Both the position numbers and the translations under genes were made by a program. DNA of 64,000 nucleotides, from NCBI RefSeq assembly GCF_022759505.1, contig NZ_CP094289.1:2294001-2358000 (forward strand). The letters run 5' to 3'. The notes beneath the pieces were generated by a model. That model did not search any database and was not told where the DNA came from. It saw nothing but the letters and a program-made list of their open reading frames with translations. This document shows, piece after piece, positions 35,746 to 44,556 of the stretch; within the stretch, counting starts at the first letter, position 1, and each line of letters starts with the position of its first letter. The stretch comes from Georgenia sp. TF02-10. Lineage in GTDB: Bacteria > Actinomycetota > Actinomycetes > Actinomycetales > Actinomycetaceae.

Positions 35746-35784
35746 CGGGCTGGCGGGATCTGAACCCACGAACGCTTGACCCCA
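35746..35784 (-). pseudogene. 3' fragment of a tRNA-Pro gene
   Basis: The reverse strand reads CTGGGGTCAAGCGTTCG and then TGGGTTCAGATCCCGCCAGC, ending CCG. This resembles the anticodon-to-acceptor half of an actinobacterial tRNA-Pro(GGG), whose usual T-loop is TTCAAAT; here it is TTCAGAT, which loses the invariant A58. No matching 5' half (CGGGCTG acceptor and D-arm) is found upstream, so it should not make a working tRNA. Such 3' halves are often left by site-specific integration into tRNA genes. Confidence 0.65.
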
Positions 35785-35873
35785 GGCAGCAGCACCACGT
35801 ACGCCGATGCAGGGCGATGTCCCAGCCGCGAGAACGGCGTGGAACGGCGGGCGTCAGGCGCGCCCTGGGGGCG

Positions 35874-36851
35874 TCAGGCGGCGTTGGGGGCGTGAGCACC
35901 CAGGACGTCGACGACGGCGGCCAGGCCGGGCGAGGCGGGAGCGTTCTCGCTGGCTTCCTGGGCGGGGAGCTGGAAGACGACGCGGGAGCCGACCGGGGTG
36001 CCGGCGAGCTGGTCGAAGACCGTCCCCTCCCCGATGCGCACGAACTGGGGGCCGGCCTCGTTCCACGTCGAGGACTGCTTGCTGTTGTCCCAGAGCGTCT
36101 CGGCGAACTGGACCGCGATGATGGTGCCGGCCTCGGCCGGGACGGGCTCGCCGCTCCCGGTCGCGACGACCGTCACGACGGGCTCCGCGGGCGCGGCGGC
36201 GCCCTCGGCCACGGTGATCGAGGTCTGCTCGCCGGGCCCGCCCTCGACGGTCACCGGCAGCTCGGGGGCCGGCTCGACAGGCGTGGCACCGGCGTCACCC
36301 GCGGCGTCCGCGGCGTAGGTGCCGAGGACGTCGACGACGAAGACCAGGGAGTCCCCGGCCTTGATGACGCCGCCCTCCGGGGGCTCGTCGCCGTAGCCGA
36401 GGTCGGCCGGGATGGCCAGCAGCACCCGGTCCCCGACGTGCGTGCCGGTCAGGCCCTCCTTCCAGCCCTTGACGACGCCGTTGAGGTTGAAGTTGGCCGG
36501 CGCGCCGCGCTCGAAGGAGCTGTCGAAGACCTCGCCGTCCCAGACCTGGCCCACATAGTTGGCCACCACCGTGTCGTCGGCGCCCACCTCGGCGCCGTCG
36601 CCGGCCTCCAGCACGTCCACCTGCAGGTCGGCGGGTGCGCCGGAACCCGGGAAGGTGATGGTGGGCGCCTCGCCGAAGGCGCCGTCGACCGTCGGCAGCT
36701 CGGTGCCCGCCGGGGTCGCCTCGGCGGTCGTGGTCTCCTCGGCGCTGGCACTCGCCTCGTCCCGCGGGGCGGGGTCACCGCCGCCGCAGCCGGCGAGGGT
36801 GAGGGCGGCGGCCGCGGCGAGGGCGGTCAGGACGGTCGGACGTCGGTGCAC
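35874..36851 (-). CDS. FKBP-type peptidyl-prolyl isomerase lipoprotein, two domains
   Basis: A 325-residue exported lipoprotein: signal ending in LTLAGC and a Thr/Ala/Glu-rich spacer. A good FKBP domain spans about 95-185 (ANYVGQVWDGEVFDSSFERG, VVKGWKEGLTG, IPADLGYGDEPPEGG, FVVDVLGTY). A second, diverged FKBP-like domain spans about 225-320 (AVQFAETLWDNSKQSSTW, VFDQLAGTPVGSRVVFQLPA). The second copy lacks the LGYG core and may only bind. It should assist folding outside the membrane. GTG 36851 has GGAG 6 nt upstream. Confidence 0.88.
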   Translation of the reverse strand: MHRRPTVLTALAAAAALTLAGCGGGDPAPRDEASASAEETTTAEATPAGTELPTVDGAFGEAPTITFPGSGAPADLQVDVLEAGDGAEVGADDTVVANYVGQVWDGEVFDSSFERGAPANFNLNGVVKGWKEGLTGTHVGDRVLLAIPADLGYGDEPPEGGVIKAGDSLVFVVDVLGTYAADAAGDAGATPVEPAPELPVTVEGGPGEQTSITVAEGAAAPAEPVVTVVATGSGEPVPAEAGTIIAVQFAETLWDNSKQSSTWNEAGPQFVRIGEGTVFDQLAGTPVGSRVVFQLPAQEASENAPASPGLAAVVDVLGAHAPNAA

Positions 36852-36923
36852 AGGTTCTCCAGGTCGGGCTGGCCGGTGGCCGCCGGACGGGTAGGGGGCG
36901 GGCCGGGCGGCCGATGGCCGGGC

Positions 36924-37007
36924 GCGGCCAGCGGGTGGCTGGGCGCGGTCAGCGGTGGCCGGCCGCGGCCAGCGGGTGGTTGCGGTCAGCGGTGGCCGGC
37001 CGCGGCC
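36924..37007. repeat. Interspersed direct repeats between erpA and the FKBP gene
   Basis: GCGGTCAGCGGTGGCCGGCC followed by GCGGCC occurs at 36945-36970 and again at 36982-37007 with no mismatch. GCGGCCAGCGGGTGG also occurs twice, at 36924-36938 and 36965-36979, giving a 37-41 bp period. Confidence 0.8.
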
Positions 37008-37076
37008 CGTGGTGGGCCGGCTGCGGCCGGTGCGTGGCCGGCCCAGGGCTGGGCGGAGTCCGGCCGGGCAGCACGA

Positions 37077-37114
37077 CGGCGGCCCCGCGCTGGTGCTCCC
37101 GCGCGGGGCCGCCG
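37077..37114 (-). terminator. Terminator after erpA
   Basis: CGGCGGCCCCGCGC and GCGCGGGGCCGCCG form a perfect 14-bp stem with a 10-nt loop, 17 nt after the erpA stop on the reverse strand. Confidence 0.8.
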
Positions 37115-37131
37115 CCGTCGGCCGGTGCCGG

Positions 37132-37485
37132 TCAGTGGAAGGAGTCGCCGCAGGCGCAGGAGCCGGTGGCCTGGGGGTTGTCGATGGTGAAGCCCTGCTT
37201 CTCGATGGTGTCGGCGAAGTCGATCGTCGCCCCGTCGAGGTAGGGGACACTCATCCGGTCAACGATGACCTCCACGCCACCGAAGTCGCGGACGGCGTCG
37301 CCGTCGAGGAAGCGCTCGTCGAAGTAGAGCTGGTAGATCAGGCCGGAGCAGCCGCCGGGCTGCACGGCCACCCGGAGCCGCAGGTCGTCGCGGCCTTCCT
37401 GCTCCAGCAGCATCCGGACCTTCTGCGCGGCGGCGTCGGTGAGCTCGACCGCGTGGGTGGCGAGCTGCTCGGTGGTCTGGGTCAT
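37132..37485 (-). CDS. erpA: Iron-sulfur cluster insertion/carrier protein (A-type, HesB/ErpA)
   Basis: A 117-residue A-type carrier that delivers Fe-S clusters to apoproteins. The three conserved Cys are present: one in VQPGGCSGLIYQLYFDE and two in ATGSCACGDSF at the C-terminus. ATG 37485 follows GGAG by 8 nt, and the family starts shortly after. Clients may include LipA and the Rieske protein, both encoded here, though this is inference. The homologue in the mycobacterial order is Rv2204c. Confidence 0.92.
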   Translation of the reverse strand: MTQTTEQLATHAVELTDAAAQKVRMLLEQEGRDDLRLRVAVQPGGCSGLIYQLYFDERFLDGDAVRDFGGVEVIVDRMSVPYLDGATIDFADTIEKQGFTIDNPQATGSCACGDSFH

Positions 37486-37619
37486 GGGTTCACTCCGCAT
37501 CGGTCGGTGGCACCGTCAGGGTCTCGAACCCCCGGGCCGGCGTCCTTGTTCCCTCAGCGTACGTCCTCCCCCTGGTCGGTGCACCGACCTGCGCCCGGCA
37601 CGTCCCGCCGCCCGCGCGG

Positions 37620-38954
37620 TCAGGGCGACCAGGTCCGGGCCAGCCGCGCCGCCCGCGCGGTCAGCGCCGCCGGGCCGGGCGGGTCGGCCGGCGGGTCCTC
37701 CCGGCGGCGCTCGAGCACCTCGTAGGTCCCGGCCACGCCGATCTGGGAGACCTCCCGGCGGCTGGTGTGGACCTCCTCGGCGACGACGACGACGGGCAGC
37801 GCGTGCGGCAGCGCGGCGCGGGCCACGGTGGCGACCACCGACGCGGTCAGGCTGGGGGCGTCCAGGACCCGGGCACCGGTGAGCACCAGGTCCGCGGCCG
37901 CGACGGCGTGCCCGAGCCCGACCGCGTCGGCGACGACGTCCGCGCCGGGCAGGGCCCGGGCGCCGAGCAGCAGCAGCGCGAGGGCGGCGCCGCCGCCGGC
38001 GCCGGACCGGTCGGCCCGGGCCAGCCCGGCCGGGCGGGCGGTGGCGGCTGGCCCGGGATGGTGGTGGCCCGCGTGCGGAGACGCGCCGTCGTCTGGGACC
38101 ACGCCGAGACGGCTGTCCCGACCGTCCCCGGCCGCCGCGGGACCGCCGCCCCGCTCGCCGGCGCCGGCGAGCAGCGGCAGGCCGCGCCGCGGCGCGGGCA
38201 GGGTCTCGGCCGCGCGCTGGAGCACGTCGGCGGCGTGGCCGAGCGCCCGCTCGAGGTCCTGGGCGGCGGCCGGGCCGACGTCGGGGTCCCCGCCGAGGAT
38301 CGCGCCGGCGCCGTGCAGCCCGAGCAGCGGGGCGTCGTCGGCCACGGCCAGGACGACGTCGGCGCCGGCCAGCCGGTCCCGGGCGGCGCCGAGCGCCGCG
38401 GCGGCGGCGGGCGGGGTGAGCGCGCCGAGGGCCAGCCCGCCGGCGGTGAGCTCGGCGGCGAGGGACGGGGCCCGCCCGGCCGCGCCGCCGGCGAGCGCGG
38501 CGAGCAGCCCGGCGCCGGCGTCGTGCGTGGCCGCCCGCGGCCCGAGACCGACGACGACGCGGGCCGCCCCGGTGTCCACGGCCGCGGCGAGCAGGTGCCC
38601 GAGGCCGGCGCTGGTGCCGGTCCGGGCGGCGGCCCGGCGGTCGGCCGGCGGCAGCAGGTGCGGGCCCAGCGCCTGGTCGGCCTCGACGTAGACGGTGCCC
38701 CCGCCGGGCCCGGGCACGTGCAGGACGGCGGCCGGCACCGGCTCCCCGAGCGGGCCGGGGACGGTGGTGGGGATCAGCCCGCCGCCGCCGGCGGCGGCGA
38801 CGACGTCGAGCAGCCCGGCGGAGCCGTCCGACAGCGGCAGGGTGGTGACCGCGTCCGGCGGCGCGGTCGCAGACCAGCCCCGGGCCAGGGCGACGGCGGC
38901 CGCGGTGGCGGTGAGGTTGCCGCCGAACCGGTCCGGGGCGAGGAGGACCCGCAT
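37620..38954 (-). CDS. glxK: Glycerate kinase (GckA/GlxK family), long form
   Basis: A 444-residue glycerate kinase that phosphorylates D-glycerate. MRVLLAPDRFGGNLTA is the family start, with LPLSDGSAGLLDVV and TYEVLERRRE near the end; ATHDAGAGLLAALG-type sequence marks the centre. The protein is longer than the usual 370-380 residues because of a low-complexity insertion near 300-345 (GDGRDSRLGVVPDDGASPHA, then His and Pro-rich). It follows the M20 peptidase gene by 10 bp on the same strand, so the two are probably one transcript. Confidence 0.84.
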   Translation of the reverse strand: MRVLLAPDRFGGNLTATAAAVALARGWSATAPPDAVTTLPLSDGSAGLLDVVAAAGGGGLIPTTVPGPLGEPVPAAVLHVPGPGGGTVYVEADQALGPHLLPPADRRAAARTGTSAGLGHLLAAAVDTGAARVVVGLGPRAATHDAGAGLLAALAGGAAGRAPSLAAELTAGGLALGALTPPAAAAALGAARDRLAGADVVLAVADDAPLLGLHGAGAILGGDPDVGPAAAQDLERALGHAADVLQRAAETLPAPRRGLPLLAGAGERGGGPAAAGDGRDSRLGVVPDDGASPHAGHHHPGPAATARPAGLARADRSGAGGGAALALLLLGARALPGADVVADAVGLGHAVAAADLVLTGARVLDAPSLTASVVATVARAALPHALPVVVVAEEVHTSRREVSQIGVAGTYEVLERRREDPPADPPGPAALTARAARLARTWSP

Positions 38955-38964
38955 CAGGCCCGGC

Positions 38965-40323
38965 TCAGACCTGGCCGGCGAGGCGGGCCAGCAGCAGCGC
39001 CTCGGCCAGCACCACCCGCTCGAGCTCGCCCAGGTGGACCGACTCGTCCTCGCTGTGCGCGCGCGAGTCCGGGTCCTCCACGCCGGTGACAAGGATCTTC
39101 GCGGCCGGGAAGACCTCCTGGAGCTCGGCGATGAACGGGATGGACCCGCCGACGCCGATGTCCACCGGGTCCCGGCCCCAGGCCTGGCGGAACGCCCACC
39201 GGGCGGCGGCCATCTCGGCGGTGTCCTCCTCGGCGGCGAAGGCCCGGCCCCGCTCCCCCGGGGTGACCGTGACCTGGGCGCCGAACGGGGCGTGGGCGCG
39301 CAGGTGCTCGTGCAGCGCCCGCTCGGCGTCGGCGGGGTCCTGGCCGGGCGGGACGCGCAGGGAGAGCTTGGCCCGGCACACCGGGGCGATGGTGTTGGAG
39401 GCGTGGGCGACAGTGGTGGCGTCCAGCCCGATGACGGACAGCGCGGGCCTGGTCCACAGCCGGGCGGCGAGGTCCCCGGTGCCGGCCAGGCGGTAGTCCG
39501 GCACGACGCCGGCGTCGGCGCGCAGGTCCGCCTCCGGGTAGTCCACCGCCGCGGTGCTCCGCCCGCCCAGGCCGGCGACGGCGACGTCCCCGGCGTCGTC
39601 GTGCAGCGTGGCCAGCAGGCGGGCCATCAGGGTGACGGCGTCCAGGATCGGGCCGCCGTACATGCCCGAGTGCACCGCGTGGTCCAGCACCCGGACCTCG
39701 ACCGTGCAGTCCACCAGCCCGCGCAGGGAGGTGGTCAGGGCGGGCGTGCCGACCCGCCAGTTGTTGGAGTCGGCGACGACGATGACGTCGGCGGCGAGCC
39801 GGTCGCGGTGGGCGCGGAGGAAGTCGGTGAACGTCGGGGAGCCGATCTCCTCCTCGCCCTCGACGAAGACGGTGACGCCGACGCCGAGGTCCTCCCCGAG
39901 CACCCGCAGGGCGCCGACGTGCGCCATGATGCCGGCCTTGTCGTCCGCCGCGCCGCGCCCGTACAGCCGCTCCCCGCGCTGGACCGGCTCGAACGGCTCG
40001 GTGGTCCAGCCGGCGGCGTCCCCGGGGGGCTGGACGTCGTGGTGGGCGTAGAGCAGGACGGTGGGGGCGCCGTCGGGCCCGGGCCGGTGGGCGAGGACGG
40101 CGGGCCGGCCGTGCGCGCCGCCGGGGACGTCCAGGGTGAGCACGTCGGCGCTCGTCCCGGCCGCGCGCAGCAGCCGGGCGACGGCGTCCGCGGAGCGGTG
40201 CACGTGGCCCTGGTCGAAGGCCGGCGCGGACACGCTCGGGATGCGGACCAGGTCCATCAGGTCGATGCGCACCCGGGGGAAGGCCTCGTGGGTGCGCCGG
40301 GCGAGCTCCTCGGCGGTGGTCAC
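38965..40323 (-). CDS. M20-family metallopeptidase (dipeptidase)
   Basis: A 452-residue zinc peptidase. LLYAHHDVQPPGD has the first metal His and its Asp, GRGAADDKAGIMAH the bridging Asp, VEGEEEIGSP the catalytic Glu pair, and VADSNNW the next metal Asp; SRAHSEDESVHL carries the last His. It resembles actinobacterial dipeptidases annotated as DapE2/CNDP-like. GTG 40323 is chosen because a TAACCT -10 ends 7 nt upstream. It is divergent from the DUF3043 gene with only 41 bp between starts. Confidence 0.9.
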   Translation of the reverse strand: MTTAEELARRTHEAFPRVRIDLMDLVRIPSVSAPAFDQGHVHRSADAVARLLRAAGTSADVLTLDVPGGAHGRPAVLAHRPGPDGAPTVLLYAHHDVQPPGDAAGWTTEPFEPVQRGERLYGRGAADDKAGIMAHVGALRVLGEDLGVGVTVFVEGEEEIGSPTFTDFLRAHRDRLAADVIVVADSNNWRVGTPALTTSLRGLVDCTVEVRVLDHAVHSGMYGGPILDAVTLMARLLATLHDDAGDVAVAGLGGRSTAAVDYPEADLRADAGVVPDYRLAGTGDLAARLWTRPALSVIGLDATTVAHASNTIAPVCRAKLSLRVPPGQDPADAERALHEHLRAHAPFGAQVTVTPGERGRAFAAEEDTAEMAAARWAFRQAWGRDPVDIGVGGSIPFIAELQEVFPAAKILVTGVEDPDSRAHSEDESVHLGELERVVLAEALLLARLAGQV

Positions 40324-40330
40324 GGCTCCG

Positions 40331-40336
40331 AGGTTA
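40331..40336 (-). promoter_or_regulatory. -10 hexamer TAACCT, leaderless start of the M20 peptidase gene
   Basis: On the reverse strand TAACCT is followed by 7 nt and GTG 40323. A GGAG lies only 3 nt from the GTG, too close for normal use. Confidence 0.55.
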
Positions 40337-40352
40337 TCCCGCACCGGTGAAC

Positions 40353-40358
40353 TACCCT
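40353..40358 (+). promoter_or_regulatory. -10 hexamer TACCCT, leaderless start of the DUF3043 gene
   Basis: TACCCT ends 6 nt before GTG 40365. Together with the reverse-strand -10 at 40331-40336 it forms a compact divergent promoter, with 16 bp between the hexamers. Confidence 0.58.
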
Positions 40359-40364
40359 GCTGGG

Positions 40365-40949
40365 GTGATCGGTCGCCGCAGCTCCACCCCCGTCGAGCCC
40401 GAGCCGGAGCCCGTCGCCGCGGGCAAGGGCCGGCCCACGCCCAAGCGCAAGGAGGCCGAGGCCCGCAACCGGCGCCCGCTGGTGCCGAACGACCGCAAGG
40501 AGGCCCGCCGGATCGCCCGGGAGAAGCGCAACGAGGCCTATGCGCGGCAGCGGCAGGCGATGATCACCGGCGAGGAGCGCTACCTGCCGCCGCGGGACAA
40601 GGGGCCGGTGCGCCGGTACGTGCGCGACTGGGTCGACGCGCGGTGGTCGGTCGCCGAGTTCTTCCTGCCGCTGGCCCTGGTGATGATGGTCGCGATGCTC
40701 GGGCTGGGCGCGCTGCCGCGGCTGGCGCCGCTGGCCACGGTGCTGGTGCTGGTGGTCTACGCGGTCCTGCTGATCGCCATCGTCGACTCCCTGATCATGG
40801 TGTGGCGGCTCAAGCGGCGCCTGGCGGCGAAGTTCGGGGCGGACGCCCTGCCGCGCGGGACCGGCATCTACGCCTTCACGCGGTCCTTCTACTTCCGGCG
40901 GATGCGGCAGCCCAAGCCGCAGGTGGGCCGGGGCGAGTACCCCGCCTGA
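40365..40949 (+). CDS. DUF3043 membrane protein
   Basis: A 194-residue protein of the actinobacterial DUF3043 family, function unknown. A basic N-terminal half (KGRPTPKRKEAEARNRRPLV, RKEARRIAREKRNEAYARQR) precedes two membrane spans at about 105-125 and 128-150, and a basic tail (YFRRMRQPKPQVGRGEYP). The family usually begins close to the K/R/P-rich stretch, which supports GTG 40365 over the upstream GTG at 40347. Confidence 0.88.
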   Translation: MIGRRSSTPVEPEPEPVAAGKGRPTPKRKEAEARNRRPLVPNDRKEARRIAREKRNEAYARQRQAMITGEERYLPPRDKGPVRRYVRDWVDARWSVAEFFLPLALVMMVAMLGLGALPRLAPLATVLVLVVYAVLLIAIVDSLIMVWRLKRRLAAKFGADALPRGTGIYAFTRSFYFRRMRQPKPQVGRGEYPA

Positions 40950-41028
40950 CCCGGGGGCCGGCGAGCACCCGGTCTGATCCGGCGCTGGCGAGCCCCGGCC
41001 GGCGGCGGGCGGCGCGCCGTCGCCCGGT

Positions 41029-42048
41029 TCAGCGCCCGACCAGGGCCCGGTTCAGCCGGCCCGGCCAGGCCGGACCTTCGTACACGAACGCGGAGTAGGC
41101 CTGCAGCAGGTCCGCCCCGGCGGTCAGCATCGCCTCGGCGTCGGCGACCGTGGTGATGCCGCCGACCCCGACGACGAGCGGCCCCGGCCCCAGCCGGTCC
41201 CGCAGCCGGCGGACGACGGCGCGGGACCGCTCCCGCAGCGGCGCCCCGGACAGCCCGCCGGGCCCGAGGTCGTGCTCGAGGGTGGTGTTGGTGGCCACCA
41301 CCCCGGCCAGGCCGAGCTCGCGGACCAGGTCCGCGACGGCGTCGACCTCCGCCCCGGGCAGGTCCGGGGCGATCTTGACCAGCAGCGGGACGGGCCGCGC
41401 GGCGGCGTCGTCCGCGGCCTCCGCCACCGCGGTGAGGATGGGCCGCAGCTGCTCCACCGCCTGCAGGTCCCGCAGGCCCGGGGTGTTGGGCGAGGAGACG
41501 TTGACGACGAGGTAGTCCACCCAGCGCGCCACCGCCCGGGCGGCGGCGGCGTAGTCCGCCACCGCGCCGGCCAGCGGGACGGCCCGGGACTTGCCGATGT
41601 TGGCGCCGACGACGACGGAGCGGCCGCGGCGGGTGCGGCGCAGCCGGCGGAGCTGCTCCCCGGCCGCGGCCGCGCCGCGGTTGTTGAAGCCCATCCGGTT
41701 GCGCAGCGCACCGAGGTCGACGTGCCGCCACAGGCGGGGCCGGTCGTTGCCCGGCTGGGGCCGGGCGGTGACGGTGCCGACCTCGACGAAGCCGAAGCCG
41801 AGCATGTCCATCCCGAGCACGGCGTCGGCGTCCTTGTCCATGCCCGCGGCCAGGCCGAGCACGCCGGGGACCGGCCGGGCGAGCGGGCCGACCGCCGCCG
41901 GTCGCGCGGGGCGGCGCCCCAGGGTGGCCCGGACCAGCCCGGCCAGGCCGGGCACCCGGGCGACGCCGCGGATCGCCGCCAGCGCGAGGTGGTGGGCCCG
42001 TTCGGGGTCGAGGCGCACCGCCAGGGTGCGGAAGAGCAGCCGGTACAC
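41029..42048 (-). CDS. pyrD: Quinone-dependent dihydroorotate dehydrogenase (class 2)
   Basis: A 339-residue class 2 enzyme of pyrimidine synthesis. It oxidises dihydroorotate and passes electrons to membrane menaquinone. The N-terminal helix pair ([20 protein letters not shown]) is the membrane and quinone site. [43 protein letters not shown] with the catalytic Ser, and [20 protein letters not shown] follow. GTG 42048 is supported by a TACCCT -10 ending 6 nt upstream. Confidence 0.94.
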   Translation of the reverse strand: MYRLLFRTLAVRLDPERAHHLALAAIRGVARVPGLAGLVRATLGRRPARPAAVGPLARPVPGVLGLAAGMDKDADAVLGMDMLGFGFVEVGTVTARPQPGNDRPRLWRHVDLGALRNRMGFNNRGAAAAGEQLRRLRRTRRGRSVVVGANIGKSRAVPLAGAVADYAAAARAVARWVDYLVVNVSSPNTPGLRDLQAVEQLRPILTAVAEAADDAAARPVPLLVKIAPDLPGAEVDAVADLVRELGLAGVVATNTTLEHDLGPGGLSGAPLRERSRAVVRRLRDRLGPGPLVVGVGGITTVADAEAMLTAGADLLQAYSAFVYEGPAWPGRLNRALVGR

Positions 42049-42054
42049 GGGCCG

Positions 42055-42060
42055 AGGGTA
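42055..42060 (-). promoter_or_regulatory. pyrD: -10 hexamer TACCCT, leaderless start of pyrD
   Basis: On the reverse strand TACCCT is followed by CGGCCC and GTG 42048, with no ribosome-binding site. It lies 9 nt from the end of the upstream membrane-protein gene. Confidence 0.55.
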
Positions 42061-42068
42061 GCGAGGCG

Positions 42069-42527
42069 TCAGCGGCGCTCGGCGCGGGCGGCCACCCGGG
42101 CGGGGCTGGAGTGCCACAGCCAGCCGAGCCCGAGGACCGGCAGCACGGCGGGGACGTAGCCGTATCCGCTGCCGAACCGGGACCAGACGGTGTCGTGCGG
42201 GAAGAGGTCCGGGCGGACCAGGCTGAGCGTGCCGACGGTGAGCACCCCGACCAGCTCGAAGCCGACGGCGGCCCAGCCCAGCCGGCGCATCCGGCGCCCG
42301 TTGTGGGCCAGGGCGACGGTGGCCAGCACGTAGACGACGCCGGCCGCCGCGGACAGGCCGTAGGCCAGCGGCGCCTCGGCCGCGGCGCGGACCAGCTGCA
42401 CGGTGGCCCGGGCGGTCGCGGCGACGGCGAAGATGCCGTAGACCAGGATGAGCACCCGGCCCAGGCCGTAGGCGGGGCGGCGGTCGTCCACCGCCGAGGT
42501 GGTGCGCACCCCGCCGTCCTCGCTCAC
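42069..42527 (-). CDS. Unknown four-span membrane protein
   Basis: A 152-residue membrane protein without a recognised function. Four hydrophobic segments are visible: RVLILVYGIFAVAATARA, YGLSAAAGVVYVLATVALA, AVGFELVGVLTVGTL and YVPAVLPVLGLGWLW. LVRPDLFPHDTVWSRFGSGY is a distinctive loop conserved, as I recall, in many actinobacterial homologues. It begins 1 bp after the stop of the membrane gene at 42529 and the two probably work together. Confidence 0.78.
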   Translation of the reverse strand: MSEDGGVRTTSAVDDRRPAYGLGRVLILVYGIFAVAATARATVQLVRAAAEAPLAYGLSAAAGVVYVLATVALAHNGRRMRRLGWAAVGFELVGVLTVGTLSLVRPDLFPHDTVWSRFGSGYGYVPAVLPVLGLGWLWHSSPARVAARAERR

Positions 42528-42528
42528 C

Positions 42529-42882
42529 TCAGGCCGTCCACAGCTGCCACACCCGCGCCTGCATGGCCAGCAGCGCCACGCACACCGCCACCAGCACCAC
42601 CGAGCTCCACCGGGTGCGGTCGGCCATCGCCCAGACCGCGGCCACCGGGAGCAGGCAGACGGCGGTGACCAGGTACCCCCAGAAGGTCCACGGGTCGGCC
42701 ACCGCCCGGCCGCGCAGCACCAGGACGAGCGCGACGACGCCCTGCGCCACCAGCGCCGCCTCCACCACCGCGGCGCCGATGAGCTGGACGAGGATCACCG
42801 CGCGGTCCCGGATGGTGAACCAGGTCGCCCACAGGCCCAGCACGCCGGTGAGGGCGGCGGCGAGGACGACGGCGAGGAGCAC
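42529..42882 (-). CDS. Unknown small membrane protein (three to four spans)
   Basis: A 117-residue membrane protein of unknown role: LLAVVLAAALTGVLGLWATW, ILVQLIGAAVVEAALVAQGV, WGYLVTAVCLLPVAAVWAMA and SVVLVAVCVALLAMQARV are hydrophobic. The charged IRDRA between the first two spans and the DRTRW loop recur in related actinobacterial proteins, as I recall. GTG 42882 follows a TAGCAT -10 by 6 nt. It is the first of a two-gene unit and divergent from pepA, with 39 bp between starts. Confidence 0.78.
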   Translation of the reverse strand: MLLAVVLAAALTGVLGLWATWFTIRDRAVILVQLIGAAVVEAALVAQGVVALVLVLRGRAVADPWTFWGYLVTAVCLLPVAAVWAMADRTRWSSVVLVAVCVALLAMQARVWQLWTA

Positions 42883-42888
42883 CCGGGG

Positions 42889-42894
42889 ATGCTA
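42889..42894 (-). promoter_or_regulatory. -10 hexamer TAGCAT, leaderless start of the 42882 gene
   Basis: On the reverse strand TAGCAT is followed by CCCCGG and GTG 42882. It mirrors the pepA -10 at 42909-42914. Confidence 0.62.
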
Positions 42895-42908
42895 ACCCGG
42901 GGGCGGGC

Positions 42909-42914
42909 TAGCAT
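42909..42914 (+). promoter_or_regulatory. -10 hexamer TAGCAT, leaderless start of pepA
   Basis: TAGCAT ends 7 nt before GTG 42922. The segment 42889-42914 (ATGCTAACCC ... GGGCTAGCAT) is a dyad with a -10 for each direction at its ends. Confidence 0.62.
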
Positions 42915-42921
42915 CGGGGCC

Positions 42922-44382
<1,461 letters not shown>

Positions 44383-44492
44383 CCCGGCCGCCGGGGTCCC
44401 GCTGCCCATGCCCGAGTCCGCCTGACCGCGCGGGCACGCTCTCCGCTCGGGCACGACCCAGGCATTGTTCGTGAGCTGCGGACAGTAGGCCG

Positions 44493-44556
44493 CGTCCGTG
44501 TGGTACTTGTGGCCCAGTCAATCGGGGTTGAAGCCGCCACAAGTACCACACGGACG
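44493..44556. repeat. Perfect 21-bp inverted repeat with TTGTGGC core
   Basis: CGTCCGTGTGGTACTTGTGG plus C at 44493-44513 is exactly complementary to 44536-44556, with a 22-bp spacer. It abuts the istB remnant, so it could be an element end, but the second such palindrome at 61107-61162 has no transposase remnant next to it. Confidence 0.9.

Larger units (their letters stand above)
35570..35873. other. Non-coding stretch holding the tRNA-Pro fragment and terminator
   Basis: Between the small gene and the FKBP gene only the tRNA-Pro 3' fragment and its hairpin are recognisable. Open frames here are translations of the tRNA-like DNA and are not genes. Confidence 0.6.

Noticed and set aside
35559-35798. 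Open frame MVLLPGVKRSWVQIPPARP on the reverse strand
   Set aside because: It is a translation of tRNA-Pro-like DNA, a familiar artefact.
37486-37540. tRNA-like T-arm (GGTTCGAGACC) upstream of erpA
   Set aside because: The T-stem has a mismatch, no matching acceptor 5' half or D-arm is present, and no CCA end lines up; likely chance.
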